Assembly: GCA_937893735.1 (NCBI GenBank)
Contig: CALBGD010000228.1
Location: 1 to 5,633, forward strand
Length of the DNA: 5,633 bases
Reading direction: 5' to 3'
From: an uncultured Clostridia bacterium
GTDB lineage: Bacteria > Bacillota > Clostridia > Oscillospirales > Ruminococcaceae
The notes under the pieces are model-generated. The model was not told the DNA's origin and searched no databases. It saw only the letters and a list, made by a program, of their open reading frames with translations. The first letter of the stretch is position 1, and each line of letters opens with the position of its first letter. The translations under genes and the position numbers were made by a program. Shown piece by piece: positions 1 through 4,792 of the stretch.

Positions 1-1203
1 GGACATCATCGGGATATCGTATGTTCCGATATGGGTGACGTCGTTCATTCCCCATACGGAAGCCGCGAACACCAGAATGGTAACGGGGTTGTTGTTTATG
101 CAGAGATCCTGCTGAAGCTGGTCGTAGGTCCTCTGAATGAACGTGCTGTACACGCCGTAGACCGGCTTTCCGCCGTTAGCCGCGATACCGGAGGCAAGCG
201 CCACTGCGTGCTCCTCGGCTATGCCGACGTCGATGAACTGGCTTCCCGCCTCCCCGCGGCGGCTCTTGGTGAATCCGCCGACCGTGGGAGTGCCGGAGGT
301 TATCATGCAGACCTTGGGGTCCTTCTTCATTTTGGCAAGCATATACTTTGCGGTCAGGTCGCCATAATCCTCGCCGCCGCCCTGAATTTTCAGCTCTCCG
401 GTCCCGATGTCGAACGGCATATGCCAGTGCCACGATTCCTTGTCCTTTACCGCCGGAGCGTAGCCGCGTCCCTTTTCGGTGACGATGTGGACTACCACGG
501 GCTTTGTAGAATCCTTGACGCCCCTGAATGCCGCGATGAGCTGGTCGATGTCGTTGCCGTCCTTTACGAAAACGTAGTCAAGACCCATAGCGCGGAACAT
601 ATTGCACTCAGCCTTTCCGTCCGTATTGCGCAGGAGCCCGAGGTTGGTGTAAAGCCCGCCGTGGTTCTCAGCAATGGACATCTGGTTGTCGTTTACAACG
701 ATTATGAGGTTAGTCCCCAGCTCGTAGGCGTAGTCCAGACCCTCCAGAGCTTCGCCGCCGGACAGGGAGCCGTCGCCGATTATCGCAACCACATTCTCCT
801 TGCCGCCGCAGAGGTCGCGTCCCTTTGCAAGTCCGCAGGCAAGGCTGACGGAGGTGGAGGTGTGGCCAAGCGTGAAGTGGTCGTACTCGCTCTCGTGCTG
901 GCTGGAGTAGCCGGTAACATCGTCGTACTTCGCCGGGTCAAGAAACGCGTCCTTTCTTCCGGTAAGCATCTTGTGGCAGTAGGTCTGGTGGGAAACATCG
1001 AACACCAGCTTGTCCTTCGGGGAATCAAAAACGTAGTGGAGCGCGATTATAGCCTCCGCCATGCCGAGATTCGGACCGCAGTGTCCTCCGTGGACGCTGA
1101 GCTTGTTTATCAGCGCGATGCGCATTTCCGCCGCAAGAGCCTTCATCTCGCCGGAATTCAGCTTCTTCACGTCGGCGGGGGAGTTGATCTTTTCAAGGTA
1201 CAT
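1..1203 (-). CDS. dxs: DXS-family thiamine diphosphate enzyme (1-deoxy-D-xylulose-5-phosphate synthase-like), C-terminus cut by window edge
   Basis: The family condenses pyruvate with glyceraldehyde 3-phosphate, releasing CO2, to give DXP for isoprenoid, thiamine and pyridoxal synthesis in the cytosol. 401 residues are visible of a usual 580-640. Family marks, in order: GGH (His41), ALHYVF, DVSHQTYCHKMLTGR (69-83), ESEYD, the diphosphate-binding GDG (143-145) through NDN (171-173) and MSIAEN, KGRGYAP, His259 before PFD, the catalytic IAEEHA with Glu330, and YSTFIQRTYDQ (Tyr352, Arg358). GGAGG at 1211-1215 lies 7 nt before the ATG and fixes the start. Oddities: by hand alignment to recalled E. 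coli DXS, the segment after SIAEN is about 30 residues shorter, Arg420 aligns with Ala380, and Asp427 aligns with Asn387. It could therefore be a DXS paralogue with another acceptor aldehyde. The family is certain; the exact reaction is not. The gene sits alone behind a MerR-type promoter. Confidence 0.9.
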   Translation of the reverse strand, partial: MYLEKINSPADVKKLNSGEMKALAAEMRIALINKLSVHGGHCGPNLGMAEAIIALHYVFDSPKDKLVFDVSHQTYCHKMLTGRKDAFLDPAKYDDVTGYSSQHESEYDHFTLGHTSTSVSLACGLAKGRDLCGGKENVVAIIGDGSLSGGEALEGLDYAYELGTNLIIVVNDNQMSIAENHGGLYTNLGLLRNTDGKAECNMFRAMGLDYVFVKDGNDIDQLIAAFRGVKDSTKPVVVHIVTEKGRGYAPAVKDKESWHWHMPFDIGTGELKIQGGGEDYGDLTAKYMLAKMKKDPKVCMITSGTPTVGGFTKSRRGEAGSQFIDVGIAEEHAVALASGIAANGGKPVYGVYSTFIQRTYDQLQQDLCINNNPVTILVFAASVWGMNDVTHIGTYDIPMMS

Positions 1204-1210
1204 TTCGTTT

Positions 1211-1215
1211 CCTCC
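1211..1215 (-). promoter_or_regulatory. Ribosome binding site of the DXS-like gene
   Basis: The minus strand reads GGAGG, 7 nt before the ATG at 1203-1201. It decides the start codon, because no other in-frame start nearby has a comparable site. Confidence 0.85.
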
Positions 1216-1248
1216 ATTTTCTGTATTCTGGGTTTATCTTATGGTATT

Positions 1249-1279
1249 ATTGTAACACTTAAAGTGCACTCCAAGTCAA
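1249..1279 (-). promoter_or_regulatory. MerR-type promoter and operator of the DXS-like gene
   Basis: The minus strand has TTGACT (1279-1274) as -35 and TACAAT (1254-1249) as -10. They are separated by 19 bp, too long for efficient unassisted sigma-A initiation. A 20-bp dyad at 1257-1276 has half-sites ACTTGGAGTG and CACTTTAAGT, 8 of 10 positions matching. It fills most of the spacer and shares ACT with the -35 box. In MerR-family promoters (merT, zntA, AdhR/NmlR-type) the activator binds such a dyad and untwists the DNA to align the two boxes. The arrangement is read directly; MerR control is inferred from it. No merR-like gene lies in the window. The predicted transcript start is near 1242, giving a leader of about 40 nt. 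Confidence 0.8.
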
Positions 1280-1313
1280 GCCCCCCGCACAATTTTTCAT
1301 CTATTTTTCACAT

Positions 1314-1342
1314 AAAAATATCCCCGCAAAGAAGCGGGGATA
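1314..1342 (-). terminator. Rho-independent terminator of the DUF342 gene
   Basis: A 9-bp stem, TATCCCCGC paired with GCGGGGATA (1319-1327 with 1334-1342), has a 6-nt loop. On the minus strand it is followed by TTTTT (1318-1314). It begins 13 nt after the DUF342 stop codon and isolates that gene from the DXS-like gene downstream. Confidence 0.9.
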
Positions 1343-1355
1343 CCGGATATTTTAT

Positions 1356-2738
1356 TTACAGCGGAACCATAACAATCTCGCCCTCGCCGATGGTGGCTCT
1401 GGAGTGCGGGGTCATAGTCGTGACCTGAAGAACGTAGGAATTTATCCTCAGCGAAACGCCGGGATAGAACGCCTTCTTGCAGGAAACGGACAGGTCCTGC
1501 TTGCGCTGGAGGGTTAGCTCTATTTCCTTGACGCGCGTTTCAAGGCGCTTTATCTCGCCCTGGAGCTGGAATCTCGAACGCATAGCCTCGACCTTCATCT
1601 TCTCACGCTCCGGCGAAAGCTTTCCCGCCTTTGCCATCTCGTTGAGGGTAATAAGTATCTTCCCAAGCTGATCGACCTTGTCGGTCATTTCGGCTATCTT
1701 GTGCTTATGGCCGTCCATTTCCTCGCTGAGCACCGCGTTGTTGCCGAGGGTGACGAGCGTCTTGGCGTAGCTCTCAGAGCCTATCACGGAGGCCGTGATA
1801 TTCTGGAGCGCAGTGTATTTTCCGCCCACCATAACGCCCTTTCCGGTGGCGTTTATCGCTGTTCCGGCGAAAACCTCCCCGCCGACGAACGAGTTGGATT
1901 CAACGCTCCCAGCCGCAGTTATCTTGCTGTTCTCGCAGAAATCAAGCTTTATGCTTCCCTTGTTGCTGGTCAGCGTGGAGTTGATACAGCCGAGCTTCAC
2001 CGTGATGTTTCCGTCAGCGGTGACTGTGCCGTTAGTTACAGTGCCATGTATCATAACGGACTTCTTTGATGTAACGGCGAAGCCCTCCATTACGTTGCCG
2101 CGGATAACGATGTCGCCGATGAAGTCGATATTGCCGCTGGCAACGTCCACATCGCCGCGTATCAGCAGGGATTCCTCAATATTGAACGCGCCGTTGCTGT
2201 ATGTAAGATTTCCGTCCACGGAGGCGATTATCTCGGTATCATTGTTAACCAGCTCGGTTCCCTTGCCGACCCTGACGCTGGCGGGGATACCCTTTCTCTG
2301 CGGGACGGTCTTGCCCATGATATCCATGCCCGGCGTTCCTTCCGTGGGGGGAGTTATCTTTGCGATAGGCGTGCCGCGGTATACGTTGCGCACCAGACCG
2401 AGGTTCTTATAGTCAACGTTGCCGTTTTCGTCCTCTACCGGCTTGAACGCAGTCTCCCTGTGGAAATAATATTCCACCTTGCCGTCAGTGCCGTCCACAG
2501 GGGGCTTCCAGCGGGCAATGCAGATGTTCTTGCCGTAGCATTTATTCTTGATCGCGTCATCAATATCACTCTCCAGAAGCCCGGACTTTATCCCCTTTGC
2601 CGCAATAGCCGCATTGACCTTATCCCTGGTGATATCCAGACCGCCGTTTTCCGGAGCGGTCATAGTCATAAAAGCAGTCGTACAGTTCGGGTCAACGGAT
2701 ATCTCGGCGTTTGAATGGATTATCTTGATATCTTGCAT
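1356..2738 (-). CDS. DUF342 / FapA-like polymer-forming protein
   Basis: A 460-residue protein of the DUF342 (FapA) family. Members carry an N-terminal domain, a right-handed beta-helix and a coiled coil. Some have been linked to flagellar assembly or envelope-associated roles, but the molecular function is not settled. Visible parts: the diagnostic GTPIAKITPPTEGTPGMD stretch followed by MGKTVP (122-146); a repetitive beta-helix with short G-D/N-I/V turns (about 190-335); a charged coiled coil (about 338-415); and a short C-terminal beta segment. There is no signal peptide or membrane segment, so it is probably cytoplasmic. The start at 2738 is chosen because GGGGG lies 7 nt upstream; an ATG eight codons earlier would place that site inside the gene. 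It has its own promoter and terminator and no flagellar neighbours here. Confidence 0.9.
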   Translation of the reverse strand: MQDIKIIHSNAEISVDPNCTTAFMTMTAPENGGLDITRDKVNAAIAAKGIKSGLLESDIDDAIKNKCYGKNICIARWKPPVDGTDGKVEYYFHRETAFKPVEDENGNVDYKNLGLVRNVYRGTPIAKITPPTEGTPGMDIMGKTVPQRKGIPASVRVGKGTELVNNDTEIIASVDGNLTYSNGAFNIEESLLIRGDVDVASGNIDFIGDIVIRGNVMEGFAVTSKKSVMIHGTVTNGTVTADGNITVKLGCINSTLTSNKGSIKLDFCENSKITAAGSVESNSFVGGEVFAGTAINATGKGVMVGGKYTALQNITASVIGSESYAKTLVTLGNNAVLSEEMDGHKHKIAEMTDKVDQLGKILITLNEMAKAGKLSPEREKMKVEAMRSRFQLQGEIKRLETRVKEIELTLQRKQDLSVSCKKAFYPGVSLRINSYVLQVTTMTPHSRATIGEGEIVMVPL

Positions 2739-2745
2739 GATTAAG

Positions 2746-2752
2746 CCCCCTT
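2746..2752 (-). promoter_or_regulatory. Ribosome binding site deciding the DUF342 start
   Basis: The minus strand reads AAGGGGG, ending 7 nt before the ATG at 2738-2736. An in-frame ATG at 2762 lies upstream of this site and has no purine-rich site of its own at proper spacing. Confidence 0.75.
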
Positions 2753-2790
2753 TTCTGGTCATGATATTTGCAGTTCAACTTATTAATTCT

Positions 2791-2819
2791 ATTTTATCAT
2801 ATTTCGGATTTTTTTGCAA
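2791..2819 (-). promoter_or_regulatory. Sigma-A promoter of the DUF342 gene
   Basis: The minus strand has TTGCAA (2819-2814), a 17-bp spacer and TAAAAT (2796-2791), with an extended TGA directly before the -10. The expected start is near 2784, giving a leader of about 46 nt. A short inverted repeat CACAA-N5-TTGTG (2827-2841) lies 7 nt upstream of the -35 box; nothing else supports it as an operator. Confidence 0.75.
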
Positions 2820-2858
2820 TAGATTTCACAAAAAACTTGTGTTAAGAGTTATTCCAAG

Positions 2859-2896
2859 TAAAGAATAAAGCGGAGAGCCCGCCAGAGCATCTCCGC
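2859..2896 (-). terminator. Terminator downstream of 6S RNA
   Basis: The stem GCGGAGA/TCTCCGC (2890-2896 with 2870-2876) has a 13-nt loop. On the minus strand it is followed by the T-rich tail TTTATTCTTTA. The other strand has no T tract, so the orientation is minus. It lies about 20 nt beyond the 6S closing stem, so a primary transcript would need 3' trimming to give a mature 6S of about 185 nt. Confidence 0.75.
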
Positions 2897-2911
2897 CGTG
2901 AATATTCAGTC

Positions 2912-3097
2912 AAACCGCCTTGCCGTAGATATGCTTAATAAAACCCGCTAATCAGCAGGGTGGGTAAAGTCGCCTGAGGGTTTCACGCTCCCTATCTTCC
3001 GCAGTACGGGAGGTCTGCAATCCGCCGCCAGAGTCGAGATCCCTATTTCAACATGTTCGGATTCATAATAGCATACCCGCACGAACAAGGCAGTAAG
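2912..3097 (-). ncRNA. ssrS: 6S RNA
   Basis: 6S RNA mimics an open promoter, binds sigma-70/sigma-A RNA polymerase holoenzyme and is copied into short product RNAs when cells leave stationary phase. Visible structure on the minus strand: a 9-bp closing stem ACTGCCTTG/CAAGGCGGT (3094-3086 with 2922-2914); a bulged region with CGT/ACG; a 9-bp stem GGGTATGCT/AGCATATCT (3078-3070 with 2935-2927); then a large bubble. The bubble's 3' strand carries a hairpin CCTGCT-GATT-AGCGGG (2959-2944), as known in 6S RNAs. Its 5' strand contains ATCCGAAC, like the CCGAAC core of the B. subtilis 6S-1 initiation site. The TTCG-N-GCGGG and TACGGC patterns near the closing stem also resemble known 6S RNAs. I did not resolve a single apical fold. 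Ends are approximate; no open reading frame fits. Recognised by pattern and memory, not by a covariance model. Confidence 0.8.
3055..3068 (+). other. Predicted 6S product-RNA (pRNA) sequence
   Basis: Copied from the 6S bubble, the pRNA would begin GUUCGGAUUCAUAA, identical to the plus strand here. The first six bases match the GUUCGG start of B. subtilis 6S-1 pRNA as I recall it. The start site is inferred by analogy; the length is a guess at the usual 14 nt. Confidence 0.5.
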
Positions 3098-3106
3098 TCA
3101 GCAAGA

Positions 3107-3112
3107 ATATTA
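3107..3112 (-). promoter_or_regulatory. Possible -10 element for 6S RNA
   Basis: TAATAT on the minus strand lies about 10-13 nt before the predicted 6S 5' end. No -35 box resembling TTGACA is found at 16-18 bp spacing, so this is a weak call. The alternative is processing from the DUF1292 transcript. Confidence 0.3.
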
Positions 3113-3143
3113 TTTACAGGACAGCCTCAGCTATTACTGTAAA
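3113..3143 (-). other. Stem-loop spanning the DUF1292 stop codon
   Basis: TTTACAG pairs with CTGTAAA (3143-3137 with 3119-3113). Inside this is a second stem TATAGC-like helix ending in AGC-TGAG-GCT, separated by a small internal loop. The stop codon at 3136-3134 sits inside the structure. The tail TAATATTCTT is not a true T tract, so it may be a weak terminator or a processing boundary ahead of 6S RNA. Confidence 0.45.
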
Positions 3144-3514
3144 ATATCATCATCGTCGGACATATCTTCCAGTGAGAACAGACCCTTGAGGAACATCTCG
3201 CCGATACGCTGGTTCTCTTCCTCGCTGTCGATGGAAGTGAACAGAAGCTCGTCGCCGTCCTCTTCGCCCTTCAGCACAACGAATTCGTCAGGCTCTTCGT
3301 CCTCGTCCTCGCTTGCGGGAAGAAGCGCGTAGTACACAGCGCCCTCATATTCCATGCTTGCGATGCATTCGAAATTCGTGGTGTTGCCGTCCTCGTCATC
3401 AAGAGGAATGTAGGTCTCCTCAAAGAAGTGGAACACAGCGGGCTTTCCGGCGTCGTCATTCAGGGTAACGGTACCCTCGTTTTCGTCGTAGATAACGTTG
3501 TCGTTGTCAGCCAT
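3134..3514 (-). CDS. DUF1292 family protein (YrzB-like)
   Basis: A 126-residue, very acidic protein of the DUF1292 family, found widely in Firmicutes with unknown function. B. subtilis YrzB is the reference member, and there it clusters with yrzL and ruvX (yrrK); neither partner is present here. The domain spans about residues 8-110: VTLNDDAGKPAVFHF, a YIPLDDEDG turn, then EGAVYYALLPA and EPDEFVVLKGEEDG strands, and a helix EEENQRIGEMFLKGLF. An acidic tail SDDDDILQ follows. No signal peptide or membrane segment is seen, so it is probably cytosolic. AAGGA lies 6 nt before the ATG. It has a strong promoter of its own, and 6S RNA follows about 37 nt after its stop codon. Confidence 0.88.
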   Translation of the reverse strand: MADNDNVIYDENEGTVTLNDDAGKPAVFHFFEETYIPLDDEDGNTTNFECIASMEYEGAVYYALLPASEDEDEEPDEFVVLKGEEDGDELLFTSIDSEEENQRIGEMFLKGLFSLEDMSDDDDILQ

Positions 3515-3576
3515 AATTTTTCCTTTCAGTGCCGCGCGAATTCCTTAAGCGGTGCTGCGCCGGTTTCACTAGCTAT

Positions 3577-3605
3577 ATTTTACACCATAATCGGGCGGTT
3601 GTCAA
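3577..3605 (-). promoter_or_regulatory. Strong sigma-A promoter of the DUF1292 gene
   Basis: The minus strand has a perfect TTGACA (3605-3600), a 17-bp spacer and TAAAAT (3582-3577). The expected start is near 3570, giving a leader of about 55 nt before the ATG at 3514. It is the closest match to consensus in the window. Confidence 0.88.
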
Positions 3606-3727
3606 GGGCTTTTTTCATACATTTTGCACATTGGAGGACTTTTTCTCTGAAATATTTTTCCAAACAGATCCCCTGAGCTCCGGCGAAAGTGCGGTGGAAG
3701 TTACGGCGTGCAAAAAACCAGAAACAC
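3606..3727. other. Intergenic stretch with no gene seen
   Basis: Between the DUF1292 promoter and the terminator of the surface-protein gene I see no reading frame with a ribosome binding site, no tRNA and no repeat. The part next to the promoter (about 3606-3670) is AT-rich, with A-tracts upstream of the -35 on the minus strand that could act as an UP element. Confidence 0.5.
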
Positions 3728-3755
3728 AAAAACGGCACCGCCGGAGCGATGCCGT
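3724..3755 (-). terminator. Terminator of the surface-protein gene
   Basis: A 10-bp stem ACGGCATCGC/GCGGTGCCGT (3755-3746 with 3741-3732, one G-T pair) has a 4-nt TCCG loop. On the minus strand it is followed by TTTTGTGTTT. It lies 31 nt after the stop codon at 3787. Confidence 0.9.
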
Positions 3756-3786
3756 AATGTTCGTGCGTTCAAGCAGAGTGCTTAAA

Positions 3787-4575
3787 TTAGCCTCTCTTCT
3801 TGGATACGATAACAGCGCCAGCAGCCAGAACAGCTACGCCAGCAACAACTGCGATACCCTCAACGCCGGTGTCAGGAGAACCCTTGCCATCGGTAGCAGT
3901 GGTGTCAGCAGGAGCAGCTGCGTCAACAGTAGCAGCAGCGTCGTCATCAGCAGCAGCGTCGCCGCCCAGACCAGTGCCGGAAACGGTGAAGGTTACAGAC
4001 AGGCTGTCATCGAAGGAGAAGCCAGCAGGGTCGATAGGAGCGTCCTTAGAGGTGTCGCCGTATGCGTTGTAGATCTCAAGTCTGATCTTGCCGTTGCCCT
4101 CGATATCGCCATAGATGAGCTTATCCTGTGCAACTGCGACGTCAGTAGATGTGCCGTCAGAGTTTGTAGCAGTGATAACAACATCAGAGATGGACAGACC
4201 AGTAGCCTGAGCGAAAGCCATCTTGTCAGCCTCGGTCTCGAGTGCGTCGTAGCCGTCAGCGTCCTTGCCGCAGCCAAGTGCGTTTGCAAGACCGTCGATA
4301 TCTACGCAGAATACGGTAGCGCCGGTAGCGGTAGCGGGAACCATCTCTGCAGTCTCCTCGTCCTCCCACTCAAAGCCGCTTACAGCAACGGTGTATGTAC
4401 CATCGCCTGTAACGTCAGCTGTTGTAGCGTTCGCAGTAGTAGCGTCCATGGACTGTACAGACCAGTCGGAAGAAGCGTACATAAGGAATGCTTCGTAAGC
4501 GCTTGCAGAAGCTGCGAGAACAGCTGCGCTTACAACTGCTGCAGAAGCAGCGCCAAGAATCTTTGTAATCTTCAT
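3787..4575 (-). CDS. Secreted Ala-rich surface protein with SPDTG sorting-like C-terminus
   Basis: 262 residues; specific family not recognised. Residues 1-26 are a clear signal peptide: MKITK, an Ala/Val core, and cleavage after ASA before YEAF. Residues 27-203 form a predicted beta-rich extracellular domain with TADVTGDGTYTVAV, a GATVFCVDIDGL strand, LIYGDIEGNGKIRLEIYNAY and SLSVTFTVSG. Two cysteines (90, 102) could pair. Residues 204-232 are an Ala/Asp/Thr linker. Then come SPDTG (233-237), a hydrophobic segment (238-257) and KKRG: the three-part layout of sortase substrates, with an (S/P)PxTG-type motif known in some Clostridia. A plain membrane anchor is the alternative. GGAGG 9 nt before the ATG fixes this start; an in-frame ATG 18 codons earlier falls at the predicted transcript start. 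Ala codons in the leader are nearly all GCA/GCT, unlike the GC-ending neighbours, which suggests high expression. Confidence 0.85.
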   Translation of the reverse strand: MKITKILGAASAAVVSAAVLAASASAYEAFLMYASSDWSVQSMDATTANATTADVTGDGTYTVAVSGFEWEDEETAEMVPATATGATVFCVDIDGLANALGCGKDADGYDALETEADKMAFAQATGLSISDVVITATNSDGTSTDVAVAQDKLIYGDIEGNGKIRLEIYNAYGDTSKDAPIDPAGFSFDDSLSVTFTVSGTGLGGDAAADDDAAATVDAAAPADTTATDGKGSPDTGVEGIAVVAGVAVLAAGAVIVSKKRG

Positions 4576-4584
4576 GATAAAAAT

Positions 4585-4589
4585 CCTCC
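4585..4589 (-). promoter_or_regulatory. Ribosome binding site of the surface-protein gene
   Basis: GGAGG on the minus strand lies 9 nt before the ATG at 4575-4573 and decides the start. It directly abuts a 12-bp perfect palindrome CAAAATATTTTG (4600-4589) that could partly occlude it. Confidence 0.85.
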
Positions 4590-4603
4590 AAAATATTTTG
4601 AAC

Positions 4604-4622
4604 AGCATAGTCAGCCTATGCT
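4604..4622 (-). promoter_or_regulatory. 5' UTR stem-loop of the surface-protein mRNA
   Basis: A perfect 7-bp stem AGCATAG/CTATGCT has a GCTGA loop and begins about 7 nt after the predicted transcript start. A hairpin this close to the 5' end is typical of mRNA-stabilising leaders of abundant proteins. That role is inferred. Confidence 0.6.
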
Positions 4623-4635
4623 TATCCATACATAT

Positions 4636-4664
4636 ATTTTATAACATTACGGACTATTTTTCAA
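4636..4664 (-). promoter_or_regulatory. Sigma-A promoter of the surface-protein gene
   Basis: The minus strand has TTGAAA (4664-4659), a 17-bp spacer and TAAAAT (4641-4636). The predicted start is near 4629, giving a leader of about 54 nt. The flanking region upstream to 4740 is AT-rich. Confidence 0.8.
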
Positions 4665-4743
4665 CTGTGAGAATACACAAATTTCAAACGTTTACACATT
4701 TTCGATTTGTATATTAAGCACTAAATATTATCCGTAAAGTACC

Positions 4744-4792
4744 AAAAAAGCGTAATTCAGCTAAACTAACAGTAATATTTTAGCTAAATCAC
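4744..4792 (-). terminator. Terminator overlapping the stop codon of the Pro/Glu-rich gene
   Basis: A 14-bp stem GTGATTTAGCTAAA/TTTAGCTGAATTAC (4792-4779 with 4765-4752, two G-T pairs) has a 13-nt loop. On the minus strand it is followed by GC and TTTTTT (4749-4744). The stem contains the TGA stop (4791-4789). On the plus strand the same stem is followed by TTTTT (4793-4797), so it could also act in that direction. Confidence 0.88.

Noticed and set aside
31..1428. 465-residue open frame on the plus strand across the DXS-like gene
   Set aside because: It is the antisense shadow of a GC-rich coding strand. It crosses the MerR-type promoter and the DUF342 terminator and has no ribosome site or recognisable domain.
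1795..2412. 205-residue plus-strand open frame opposite the DUF342 gene
   Set aside because: It lies entirely inside a gene with clear family motifs on the minus strand and has no support of its own.
2739..2762. Earlier in-frame start of the DUF342 gene (eight extra codons)
   Set aside because: The extra codons contain the GGGGG ribosome site used by the ATG at 2738.
2827..2841. Inverted repeat CACAA-N5-TTGTG upstream of the DUF342 promoter
   Set aside because: It is short and A/T-rich, so chance occurrence is likely. Not enough to call an operator.
2841..2863. ACTTGGAATAACTCTTAAC, resembling the MerR-type dyad upstream of the DXS-like gene
   Set aside because: The half-sites do not pair well, no -10 lies at 19-bp spacing from a -35, and it sits just after the 6S terminator. 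Probably chance similarity.
3583..3621. 12-codon minus-strand frame MKKALDNRPIMV ahead of the DUF1292 gene
   Set aside because: It contains the -35 box of the strong promoter, lies before the transcript start and has no ribosome site.
3895..3965. CAG-like trinucleotide runs
   Set aside because: They encode the Ala-rich linker and signal segments of the surface protein (GCA/GCT/GCC codons), not a separate repeat element.
4576..4629. Earlier in-frame start of the surface-protein gene (18 extra codons)
   Set aside because: This ATG coincides with the predicted transcript start and would bury the signal peptide and the GGAGG site inside the gene.
3529..4644. 371-residue plus-strand open frame, Ser/Cys/Val-rich
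   Set aside because: It is antisense to the surface-protein gene, whose Ala-rich GCA/GCT codons read as Ser/Cys/Ala on the other strand. It runs through a terminator and two promoters.
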